Origin: Parietaria judaica
Taxonomy: Eukaryota > Streptophyta > Magnoliopsida > Rosales > Urticaceae
Direction of reading: 5' to 3'
Length of the DNA: 64,000 bases
NCBI GenBank assembly: GCA_954871525.1
Contig: OX940864.1
Location: 21,694,001-21,758,000, forward strand
Below the pieces are notes generated by a model. The model was given only the letters and a program-made list of their open reading frames with translations. It searched no databases and was not told where the DNA came from. A program made the translations under genes and the position numbers. Below are positions 47,191 through 64,000 of this stretch, one piece after another. Position 1 is the first letter of the stretch. Every line of letters starts with the position of its first letter.

Positions 47191-47949
47191 TTGGTAGGGT
47201 TGATGGTGAGGAACACTAGATTCTCATGAATGAATGCAGTTTCTGCCGAATCACTGAAGCAACGGAAGAAGAATAAACGATTGAAGGTACTCACCTCTAC
47301 CTTCGATCAATTTCTCCATGCTCTTTAAACGGTTCTTCGTCGAGGAGAAATCGACTTCGAATCGCGACTCACCGGCCTCCACTTGCTCTTCTCTGGAAGC
47401 TATTGCAGAGAGTGAGGGAGAGGATTCGCGCTTCAGCAAAGGATTCGAGACTGCGGCGGAGATGAGTTCGTCGAGCTACGGCGACACCAAACATGGAGGA
47501 GACAGAGCTCGATAAAGATGAACATCGAGAGCTCGTCAATGGCGAGAGAGAGCTCGACAGAGAAATAGAGCATGTCAATTAGGGTCGAGATAAGATCGTC
47601 GGCCACTGAGGAATCGAGAGAGCTCGTCGGCGATGAGAGGGAAGCGATTGCAGAGTGACCGAGGAACCAAATTGCAAACGATAGTGTGATTGAGTGAGTA
47701 GGGGTAGTTTTGGAAAATATTTTTTAAAATGAGTATGATATGGATTATATCAAACCTTGAGTATTCTTTTAAATAATTTGACCAGGACTGAGTATTTTGC
47801 TAATAAGCCCATAATTAAATTCGAAATATGTTGAGTCGACAGCTTGCTTGTACACCAAGAAAGAAATTTCACATATTTATTTAATTAATATCTAATATAT
47901 TCTTTAAGTAATTTAATTAGGTAAATCATTTAAATAATTAAAGGGTGAA

Positions 47950-48545
47950 TTAATGAAATACTCATTATTAGGCAAAAAAAATTAATATACACCCATCAAC
48001 TCAACCTATTTAACAAAATACTTATTATAATAAGACAAAAATAACCTTAATTCCCCTATCTCCCTCTCTCATGTCGATACTCGATACAATATTTTAAAAC
48101 TTCATAATTTTAATTTTAAAACTCCGATTGACTTATATAGAAAGCTTGTGAAGAGAGGAATCAAACTATACGTGAGAAGGTATGGTTTTGGATAATTTTA
48201 AGATAATGCATTTTAAAGCTAAAATTACATATAAGTAACTAAAATGCATTATGTTAAAATACCTCATTGGATTCCTCATTTCACAAGGTCTCCAATAGTA
48301 ATTTTATAAGTTTATCGGAGTTCAAAAATTAAAGTTATGAAGTTTAAAATTTGGAATAAAAATAAAATTCTATAAATAAATATAATAAAAATAAGAGAAC
48401 ATAGTGTGGGGAGAGAGTGACAGAGTGAAAATTATTTCTATTCTATATTACCATATTTTTAATTAATTTGATTTAATAGATATTTATTTAAAATTTTACA
48501 CGGTAATATTCGCCTTAAAAGAATAATGAATATTGAGGGCATAAA
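47950..48545. repeat. Imperfect inverted repeat, probable MITE
   Basis: Sequence around 48095-48200 (AAAACTTCATAATTTTAATT, AACTCCGATTGACTTAT, GCTTGTGAAGAGAGGAATC) is inverted at 48265-48360 (TTAAACTTCATAACTTTAATT, AACTCCGATAAACTTAT, CCTTGTGAAATGAGGAATCC when read in reverse). A central pair ATAATGCATTTTA closes the hairpin. Weaker inverted similarity appears to run further out on both sides. Target duplications not found. Confidence 0.65.
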
Positions 48546-48690
48546 CAGCTACAAATTTAATCAAATTTAACAACATATTACCATTATTTCCTTAAAAAAA
48601 ATGTAGCCAATAGTATAGTAATAAAACAAACACCGTTACTATTCAATTCTGCATCCTTCAAGGCCAAAACTAAAGAATGTTTTTATATTA

Positions 48691-49661
48691 GGATAAACTG
48701 CGGCTAATGTACCCAATGTTTGATTTTCTGCGGATTATGTACCCAATGTTTATTTTTGGCGGCTAATGTACTCAATGTTTGATCCGTTAGATATTTTTGG
48801 GTTTTCCGTCAGTTGACCGTTAGAGAGTTATATGTACACTTTTCGTATTTTTGACATAACTCACTCATTTTTTGTCCAAATTTTATGCACGACCTATGGT
48901 TGGAAAGATAAGAGATAGATCTACAACTTTAATGTTTTAAGTTTTGTAAAATCAGTTTTAAAAAAATACGAAATTTCAAGTACAACGTAAAACTGGACAT
49001 TAGTTTAATGCAAAATATTTGTTTCGAGCAAATTTTAATATACTTAATGACTTTTTATGATGAAACGTAAAACTAAAAAGTTGTAGATAAACTTTTTATC
49101 TTTCCAACGGTTGTTTATTTATAAATTTTGGACAAAAAATGAGTGAGTTATGCCAAAAATATAAAAGATGTGATGTGAAATAATATTTCATATTTTTGTC
49201 ATAACTCACTCGTTTTTTATCCAAAATTTATAAATAAACATCCATTGGAAAGATAAAACATTTATCTACAACTTTTTACTTTTACGTTTCATCATAAAAA
49301 GTCATTAAGTATATTAAAATTTGCTCGAAACAAATATTTTGCATTAAACTAATGTCCAGTTTTACGTTGTACTTGAAATTTCGTATTTTTTTTAAACTGA
49401 TTTTACAAAACTTAAAACATTAAAGTTGTAGATCTATCTCTTATCTTTCCAACCATAGGTCGTGCATAAAATTTGGACAAAAAATGAGTGAGTTATGTTA
49501 AAAATACGAAAAGTGTACATATAACTCTCTAACGGTCAACTGACGGAAAACCCAAAAATATCTAACGGATCAAACATTGAGTACATTAGCCGCCAAAAAT
49601 AAACATTGGGTACATAATCCGCAGAAAATCAAACATTGGGTACATTAGCCGCAGTTTACCC
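48691..49661. mobile_element. Foldback MULE-type element: nearly complete 971-bp palindrome
   Basis: Flanked by perfect 9-bp duplicates TTTATATTA (48682-48690 and 49662-49670). The left end starts GGATAAACTGCGGCTAATGT and the right end ends with its near-exact inverse. Inverted identity continues almost without break to a small centre near 49176, so each arm is about 480 bp with only scattered differences. No coding sequence. The 9-bp duplication suggests Mutator-type mobilisation, while the full-length arms make it a foldback element. A transcript across it would form a very long hairpin. Confidence 0.93.
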
Positions 49662-49670
49662 TTTATATTA

Positions 49671-50291
49671 CTTTTGTATCTGGCATGCTATTAATTTAAA
49701 TCCTAAAAGATTGATATTTTATCATTTTGACCTTCAAAAATTAATAAATTATAAATTTCGCCACCCAAAGCAACATGAATATAAATTTATTTGATATTGA
49801 CCAAAAGCAACATGCATAAATTTTAAGGACACCATGCCTTAAAATATTTGGAAGAAATACATATATATATCACATTGAGAAAATATAACATATATATCCA
49901 TAATCTCAAACAAGATTATCCAAATATTACAGGCCCATCAGAGCCTGAAAGTACATGTAAAATCAAAATCAATACATCAAAATACATCTATAATCATCCA
50001 AAAATGAGAATAGAGAACAAAAATCTGGGCAAGACAAGAAAATTTTAATAAGAGGAAAATATCATATAAATTTCAAATAGACCCGGATTCATCCTCGTTA
50101 AACAGACGCCTGATGTAACGAAGCCGTTTTTTTTTTTTTTTTCAAGTCTTTATGTACACACACCCTTTTCATTCTCCTCTCTAATGATTCTACTGGACGG
50201 AAAAATGATGATGATGACGACGATGAGCAAATCTCACCCGCCAATAATGCCGTGAAAAACACCAAATTGTCAACAAATAGGTTGGACCCAC
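49671..50291. other. 3' side of the DRP2 gene
   Basis: The part nearest 50291 is the probable 3' UTR of the minus-strand dynamin gene, including a poly-T tract at about 50128. The rest is AT-rich with no gene seen. Confidence 0.5.
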
Positions 50292-57947
<7,656 letters not shown>

Positions 57948-58935
57948 GGCAGGGAGTGTCCGGGGATCAAAGATCTGCGAATCGGAATCGGAGGTCGGTG
58001 GATCAGATCGGAACCCTAGCGATGACGAAACCGACGAGATCTGCAGCTTGGGAAGATTCAAGAGGAAGAAGAGATTGAGAATGGACAAGTCTCGTAGTCG
58101 AAATGTGAGAGAATGAACAACTTCTCTCTATCTCTATCTCTCTAGCGTTTTGAAATGTCTCTCTCTCTCTCTTCTCTCTTTCTTCCTTCCTTGTGAGTTT
58201 TAGGTTTTAAAATTGTTTATTATATATATAAATATATATTTATTTGTTATTATTGTTATTTACAATTACAAGAGTGTGTTCATTTCAAATTTAAAAGTTC
58301 ACCACCTTGTTGACTGTGCTACTTTGTCTGTTTGTTTCTAATCTACGCCAATTTCTAATCTTTTTTGTTCCAAATTTATATTAGTTTATAATTATATCAC
58401 GTCTAATAGGGATAATTAGTAATTAAGTTGTAGTAAATGGCATCGATATCTATTTATAATTAGAACTTAGAAGTATTTGAGTTTATTAAAATATTATTTT
58501 GTTCATTTTTTTTGTTGAAAACAGGTGTTTGTTGATGTAAAAAAAAAACATAGGTTTTAGATATGTTTATAATGTGGGATCAACGGTTCTCGTTAAAATT
58601 AGTTGGAATTAATGGTTGACGATAAATAATAGAAAACGATGATATTGGTAGAGATGTTCATCCCGTCTTCTGTTAGATTTGATATGTCTCTGTAGTGTAC
58701 TACATAATTGAGTATAAATACGGCAAGTGAAAAAGATAATAAAAACTATAAAAATAAGAGATAAAAAACTTTTAGGAGTTAATTTTCTACAAGTTATATG
58801 AACGAATATCTCCTTTTATATGCATGAATCCTCTTTTTTATCTAATCCTGAGCTCTTTTTATAAATCTTCTTCAAATAATGAATTGGCCATGAACAATTT
58901 TTTAAGTTTATTGGACCGTGAAATTAAAAAAAAAA
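57948..58935 (-). promoter_or_regulatory. DRP2: DRP2 leader and upstream region
   Basis: The leader on the minus strand includes a CT-rich tract (about 58125-58190, seen as AGAGAG in gene orientation), common in plant 5' leaders. A TATATATAAATATATA stretch near 58221-58237 could serve as the TATA region. Beyond it the DNA is AT-rich with nothing recognised. Confidence 0.45.
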
Positions 58936-58944
58936 AAAAAACTA

Positions 58945-59770
58945 GGGTTATTACCGGCAAATATACTCAAATTGATAAAAAAAAATGTGTCGATATAGAA
59001 TCAAGTTTTTTTTCCAGTGTTATATATTCTTAATTTTTTTTTTAGAAATTCATCTAATTTTGTTAACTTAAATATTTTTCTATTAGTTTCTCTCTCTCCT
59101 TTATATCCAGCTTCATCGATATACAATAAATCCATGTTAACAACTTCATCATAAATGAATACATAAACTCAACTTCTCCATGTCTTTCTACATTCAAAGG
59201 GAGTGTTTTGGTCTCTGAGAAAAAGAGGCCAGAGCTCGGTGCTCTCCAATGGTGAGACAAATCTCATTGACAATTCAAAGCGACATTTTCAAAACCCTAG
59301 CTCCTCCTTAGCTTTGCCAATGGCGACGCGAGCTTCATTGCTATGTGCAGTACAGTTTAGAGCCCGAGGGGAAGCACAGTACAATGCCTTGCTCGTTTGT
59401 GCATCGACATTTTCCAATTCTAAGCCAGGGAGAACTCCATGTCTGATCATGTCGTTGCTGATAGTATTGGATGGCTCTGATGAACAAGAGCTTGGCGGGA
59501 TCGGCACGCCGTACCTCTTGAGTTCTTATTGGAAAACCTCTCCATCGGAACCGGTGGTGGCAAAGGCAAGATCTCTTCCGAGGACCCCGACCTCTCGTGG
59601 TAGGTGTCGCAGGATTCGAACAGTCCCAAAACGCATAGAATATGATCGATGAGAGACGGAAACAACGAAGAAGGTCGCGGGAGAGATACTGATTCAGGCG
59701 ATGATGGCTTCATGAAGAGTCTCCCTTTGAAGTGCCATAGCTAAGAGCGACTTTGCAGGTTTGGTTTCAT

Positions 59771-59803
<33 letters not shown>

Positions 59804-59962
59804 GATGGTGGGGCTTACTAATAAATAAATAAAAATTAACAGAAAGGGATGAATTTAAAAAAAAAACACAAAAACAACAACTTGGAAGTACATAACACTA
59901 TAAAAAAAATTCTATATCGATATATTTTTAAACAACTTGGGTATATTTGCCAATATTAATCC
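58945..59962. mobile_element. MULE-type element with captured fragment (Pack-MULE-like)
   Basis: The left end (GGGTTATTACCGGCAAATAT, then GTCGATATAGAAT and CAGTGTTATATATTCTTAA) matches the right end read in reverse (GGATTAATATTGGCAAATAT, then ATCGATATAGAAT and TAGTGTTATGTACTTCCAA): inverted repeats of about 90 bp. The flanks AAAAAACTA (58936-58944) and AAAAAATTA (59963-59971) agree at 8 of 9 positions, as expected for a 9-bp Mutator duplication. The 1018-bp element carries a GC-rich, exon-like middle (about 59200-59750) and a GATA-type microsatellite near 59776-59806. No transposase. Confidence 0.85.
59200..59740. pseudogene. Captured GC-rich fragment, family unknown
   Basis: Open frames run both ways: plus 59203-59652 (149 aa, with ATRASLLCAVQFRARGEAQ inside) and minus 59447-59713 (88 aa). 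Composition is like coding DNA and unlike the AT-rich flanks. I cannot tell which strand was the original coding strand, nor the source gene. Taken as a captured host fragment because it lies neatly between MULE-type inverted ends. Confidence 0.4.
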
Positions 59963-60216
59963 AAAAAATTATATTAAGTATGAAATAAGCTCATAGAATA
60001 TTTTGTCGATTTGGAATCGAGAGAGCTTATTCATGAAAAAAAAAAGTCCTGAGCTACCTTCAAGCAAGCTAAAGGGATTGTAGCTGAAGAAGATGGTCGA
60101 ACTCCCAATGTTGAGCTAAGTTGTGTCGGGGTATTATGAGACGGGCTTATGACACGTGTCCGAAGGCGTGTTAAACACCATAACCGGTTGATGTGAGGCC
60201 GCTTACATAGAGAGTC

Positions 60217-61800
60217 TGTTGGAATTTATTAATAATAAATGACCAATAAATGTTCTAATAAATGAGCTAGTATAATGTGTTGAGTGGAGAGTAAATGTGG
60301 GAATGTGAAAAATCCCACATTGATTAATTACAAAGACTTTGTGCAATATATAAGGAAAACAATAGTGATGTGAGCTCAACATGTGGCATAGTGATAAGTG
60401 TAGAGGGGGTTTTTCACCACCATTTTCCAGTCACAAAGACAATCATCAAATAATAAATAAAAGGACAACAAATGATGAATATCTCTGTTTTATTATAATT
60501 TCCGAAATGAGCTCGGTTTTCTTCCGTTAAATAGCTGGACAGATGAAGGATCATGAACCTCAGATATATCTTTTTCTTCGACCTTTTCTATTGCCAGATC
60601 TCTTTTTCTTTCCTTTCTCGAGTCTTTTTTCTCTCTCTTTTGTTCGAACCACCAACCCTTACAAATGAGGCTTATCTTGCCTTTTATAGAGTTTACAATG
60701 CCTTCCTGCTCTATCTTTCCCGCCTATTTCCTCTTTAATCATCATTTTCTGACGTGATTTGAGGGCAGCAGGGTTTATCCTTACTTTATGTCACCTCCGA
60801 GCATGCTGCCGTAGTGGGTAGGTGCGCCGCATTAAATGCGCGTCTCGTCAGCCGTCATTCGGCTCTGCAGGCCTCCGTCGCTGACGCTCTCGTCGAGTGA
60901 GTAGGTCGGTTTCATTAAATGCACGTCTCTTCGGCTGTCATCGGGCTCTGCATAATCATCATGACGAAATTCCTCGTCGAGTCGTGATGGGACGCTTCAT
61001 CGCGACCCGCTTGCTCGCGTGGCTGCGTCCCCTCGCTGATGAACCTCCTCGGGGGTGTTCCTCCTCGAGGATGTCCTTCCTCGGAGATAACTCCCTCTTC
61101 GATGGTGAACTTCCTCGCCTCCCTCATGTCGTTTATGGACAAAACGACACGAGTTGTGTTGAGGATGGATTTGACCAAATCCGACCTTAACAATAAGTAT
61201 GTCACATGAGTGCCGTGTGGAGGCGAGGTGGCGAGACCATGCCACCTCACGCTTTCGCAACGCCGCCCTCGCCGGTGTCGCCACCGGCGACACCGGCTCG
61301 GGCTCGGGTGCGTAGAGGCGCTAGTGGTGTCTTGTAGGCGCACTTGAGGCGCTTAAGCACGTGGCATCGGGCGAGCGGCGTAGGCTCGGGTCTCGCGGCG
61401 ATTCTCACCTCGCCACGTGTCAGTCGGCAGTTACTAGCCGTTGGGGGCGGTTTCTGACCGTTTTCCGTTTTCAGACCAATAACTGCTACTTGTGAAGGGT
61501 CGCTACCTTCACAACGTGTAACTGTTTTTGGGTCTTTTTATTTTCGTTTTCTTAAACAGAAACGTTAATTGCTCTCTATATCATTTTCTACTCTCAGAAA
61601 AACACTTCTAGAAACGCGTTCTTGCTTATGGTCGGAACTTCGCTTCGTCTTGCGATTTCCTAGCCAAAGGCTTGTCTTATCCTGGGTGTTCTTGCAAGCA
61701 GACTCGAAGACGATTTTAGAGTGCTCGAAACACTATTAAGAAAGTGATCATATGCACGATTCAAGCCGTGACGTTTTCAACCTCGAAGAAATTTCCAACA
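60217..61800 (+). mobile_element. 5' LTR of a Ty1/copia element, split by a nested insertion
   Basis: The LTR is proposed to begin TGTTGGAATTT at 60217 and end AAATTTCCAACA at 61800, giving inverted TGTTGGAAAT-type termini just upstream of the gag start at 61821. A later insertion occupies 60399-61192. Without it and one duplicate the LTR would be about 785 bp. The segment 61200-61500 is GC-rich with CACGTGGC and a GGCGGTTTCTGACCG phrase, and it has a degraded relative at 10560-10960. No standard primer-binding site (TGGTATCAGAGC) follows 61800, and the 3' LTR lies outside the window. Boundaries are therefore provisional. Confidence 0.6.
60399..61192. mobile_element. Nested LTR-type insertion (probable solo LTR)
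   Basis: Starts TGTAGAGGGGG and ends CCTTAACA, so it has TG...CA ends. It is flanked by perfect 5-bp duplicates ATAAG (60394-60398 and 61193-61197). 794 bp with no coding content of retroelement type. It contains duplicated phrases (GCCGTCATTCGGCTCTGCA near 60850 and GCTGTCATCGGGCTCTGCA near 60934) and a CCTCCTCG/CCTCGG-rich stretch at 61035-61110. Read on the minus strand it begins TGTTAAGGTCGGATTTGG. It lies inside the copia 5' LTR. Confidence 0.82.
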
Positions 61801-61820
61801 GTCTAATAGTGAGTTCGATC

Positions 61821-64000
61821 ATGGCCACCGACGCTTCCGTTTCAAGCATCAAGGTGATGAACCAAGACCTCGTGAAGTTGGACCGTTTCGACGGGACGAA
61901 CTTCACTCGCTGGCAAGACAAGATGATCTTCCTCCTTACGGCCGTGAAGATCTTCTATGTTCTCGACCCGGAGTTGGAGCCCATTACCGAGCCGACGGAT
62001 GACGATACCGACGAGATCAAGGCAGAGCGCAAAAAGCGCAAGGAGGACGAACTGTTGTGCCGCGGTCACATTCTGAACACGCTCTCTGACCGTCTCTATG
62101 ATCTTTACACGAATAACTCTTCGGCGGTCGAAATCTGGAAGGCGCTCGAGTTCAAATTTCGGGCAGAGGAGGAAAGTACGAAAAAGTTTCTCATTTCCGA
62201 GTACTTTGATTTCTAAATGTTCGATGCAAAGCCGATCCTCGCCCAAGTGCACGAACTGCAAGTGCTCGTCAACAAACTGAGGGCCGTGAAGATTGAGATT
62301 CCGGAACCTTTTCAAGTCGGCGCAATTATTGCGAAATTTCCGTCGTCTTGGAAGAGTTACCGGAAAAAATTGCTTCACAATTCCAAGGATTTCTCACTGG
62401 AGCAGATCCAGAAACACCTTCGAATCGAAGAGGAATCGAAGGAAAGAGAGAAATCCGATGGTGTCGGAAATTCGAAGGCCAACGCGGTGAGCGCGAAAGG
62501 AAAAAAGCACGACGGGAAGAAGAACGTTTACGGTCCTAAAAAGGATCAAAAGTTCAAGACTTTCGGTGCTTCGAAGGGGCCCAAAACTGGCTGTTTTGTG
62601 TGTGGCAAACCCGGTCACTACGCGAGAGATTGTCGCGTCCGAAAGACCCAAAACAACGAGGCAAACGCCACGAAGACCGATGACAACATTGTCGCTACTG
62701 TGAGCGAAATTATGGCGGTCAAAGGCAAGGTTCAAGGATGGTGGTACGACACTTGTGCCACTGTTCACGTCTCATACGACAAGGCGGCTTTCAAGACCTA
62801 TTCTGAAGTCAACGATGGACAACAAGTTCAGATGGGAAACGAAGGGCGCTCGAATATTGTCGGCACCGGCACCGTGGAGCTTAACTTTACTTCCGGGAAG
62901 AAAGTGACGCTGGTCAACGTGCTTCACGTGCCGGACATGTCTAGGAACCTTGTTAGTGGTGATTTGTTAGGTAAACCGGGTATTAACTCCTTTTATGAGT
63001 CGGGAAAGTTGATCTTGACCCGCAATGGTGTGTTTGTCGGTAAAGGGTATTCCGCGGACGGAATGGTTAAGCTTTGTATCATTAACGATGTTATCAATAA
63101 AGTTTCTACTTTTGCGTATTTCAATTGTTCAATTACTTTATGGCATAGTAGATTAGCTCATTTTGGTGTTAGCACAATGAAAAGGTTAATTAAATCCGGT
63201 TTGATTTCATGCAACGTTGATGATTTTGAAAAATGTGAAATTTGCGTTAAATCGAAAATGATTAAGAAACATTTTCATAGTGTTGAACGTAATACAAATC
63301 TGTTAGATCTTATGCATTCTGATTTGTGTGAATTTAACGGAATGAAAACCCGAGGGGGCAATCGGTATTTTATTTCATTTATTGATGATTGTTCTAGATT
63401 CACGTACGTTTTTCTTTTAAAACATAAAGACGAAGCTTTTAATGCTTTTAAAGTTTATAAAGCGAAAGTGGAAAATCAATTGGGAATAAAAATAAAAGTC
63501 CTTAGAAGTGACAGGGGCGGAGAATATTTCCCAAATGATTTTAATGCGTTTTGTGAAGAAAACGGCATTATACACGAGTGTTCCGCACCACATACACCAC
63601 AACAAAACGGGTTAGCTGAACGAAAAAATAGAACGTATCAAGAAATGATAAATTCTATGTTAATGCATTCTGAATTGCCATTTAGTTTGTGGGGTGAAGC
63701 TTTGTTATGTGCATGTCATATATTGAACAAGATTCCTTTAAAGAAGACCGGTATTTCGCCGTACGAACTTTGGAAAGGTCGTGCACCGAACATCGGTTAC
63801 TTTAGAGTGTGGGGCTGCGTTGCTTACTACAAGAACATGGATCCGAAAAGGACCAAGTTGGGTCCTCGCAGGATTAAATGTGCTTTTGTAGGTTACGCGG
63901 CCAATAGTAAGGCATATAGACTTCTTGACTTGGAGTCTAATGTGATAATTGAATCACGAGATGTGGAATTCTTTGAGAATCTTATCACGAAGAATAAAGA
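61821..64000 (+). CDS. Ty1/copia gag-pol polyprotein, partial, with one in-frame stop
   Basis: Retrotransposon polyprotein running off the right edge. Gag starts at ATG 61821 (an in-frame ATG at 61752 lies in the LTR). LDRFDGTNFTRWQDKM opens the copia gag domain. A TAA at 62214-62216 stops this frame after KFLISEYFDF, but the same frame continues at once from the ATG at 62217 with no further stop to 64000. Zinc knuckle is CFVCGKPGHYARDC. The protease region is WWYDTCATVHV. Integrase shows the HHCC module (LWHSRLAH ... CEICVKS) and the D-D-E core (HSDLCEF, DDCSRF, SDRGGEYF ... PQQNGLAERKNR). The reverse transcriptase would follow outside. A single stop suggests a recently disabled copy, or a point difference. 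Confidence 0.93.

Larger units (their letters stand above)
43841..47810. mobile_element. MULE-type element with exact 9-bp target duplication (Pack-MULE-like)
   Basis: Flanked by perfect 9-bp duplicates ATAATTAAA (43832-43840 and 47811-47819), the Mutator signature. The left end begins GGGCTTATTAGTAAAATCCT and the right end in reverse begins GGGCTTATTAGCAAAATACT. Inverted similarity continues for about 100 bp with gaps (TATTTAAAAGGGTACTCAA against TATTTAAAAGAATACTCAA). No transposase is present. The 3970-bp interior holds exon-like GC-rich pieces at both ends (43960-44730 and 46420-47660) and a 1.5-kb GTAAC/GTTAC repeat array between them. This is the layout of elements that capture host gene fragments. 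Confidence 0.92.

Noticed and set aside
60897..61343. Overlapping open frames on both strands of 97-142 aa
   Set aside because: They straddle the border of the nested LTR insertion and the copia LTR; GC-rich non-coding LTR sequence gives chance open frames.
62214..62216. Programmed readthrough in copia
   Set aside because: A single stop at a non-boundary position in gag, one base from a lysine codon, is more simply a mutation; no supporting signal seen.

Overview
This is nuclear DNA of a flowering plant, almost certainly a eudicot. The genes are split by short GT-AG introns in an AT-rich background. Every recognisable protein is a plant family member: GH5 mannanase, GH9 endoglucanase, urease accessory protein F, mid-SUN protein, short RRM protein and PH-domain dynamin DRP2. 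The space between them is filled with plant DNA transposons and LTR retroelements. I cannot name the species. There is no prokaryotic, organellar or viral segment, no CRISPR array and no convincing RNA gene.

Host genes, left to right: mannan endo-1,4-beta-mannosidase (324-2752, +, 5 exons, 410 aa); class-B-like GH9 endo-1,4-beta-glucanase (14153-17618, +, 6 exons, 500 aa); UreF (19012-19722, -, single exon, 236 aa); mid-SUN-domain membrane protein (29076-31537, +, 4 coding exons, 596 aa, plus a spliced 5' leader); single-RRM RNA-binding protein (36905-38131, -, 4 exons, 176 aa); dynamin-related protein 2 (50292-57947, -, 22 exons, 935 aa). The exon joins were made by hand from the sequence and all keep frame. 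The genes do not form an operon or pathway, although the first two are both secreted plant cell-wall glycoside hydrolases.

Mobile DNA dominates the rest. At least four Mutator-like (MULE-type) elements can be bounded by long terminal inverted repeats with exact or near-exact 9-bp target duplications: 20078-25623 (carries a dead F-box gene), 43841-47810 (exact duplication; GC-rich exon-like fragments plus a 1.5-kb array of a GTAAC/GTTAC palindromic motif), 48691-49661 (exact duplication; an almost complete palindrome) and 58945-59962 (GC-rich fragment). A fifth probable one lies at about 11765-13015. A decayed relic with MULE-transposase end fragments lies at 39652-40350. A complete hAT element with exact 8-bp duplications (32452-36247) holds a RICESLEEPER-type transposase broken by one frameshift. 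LTR elements include a 2.75-kb LTR-like insertion with exact 5-bp duplications inside the F-box gene (21896-24650), a TRIM-like miniature element (38733-39415), and a Ty1/copia element entering at the right edge (60217-64000+) whose 5' LTR is itself split by a second insertion with exact 5-bp duplications (60399-61192).

The best candidate for something undescribed is the local group of MULE-type elements carrying plant-gene fragments (Pack-MULE pattern). Two of them share internal arrays of the same GTAAC/GTTAC motif, and a fully palindromic relative sits beside one of them, just downstream of DRP2.
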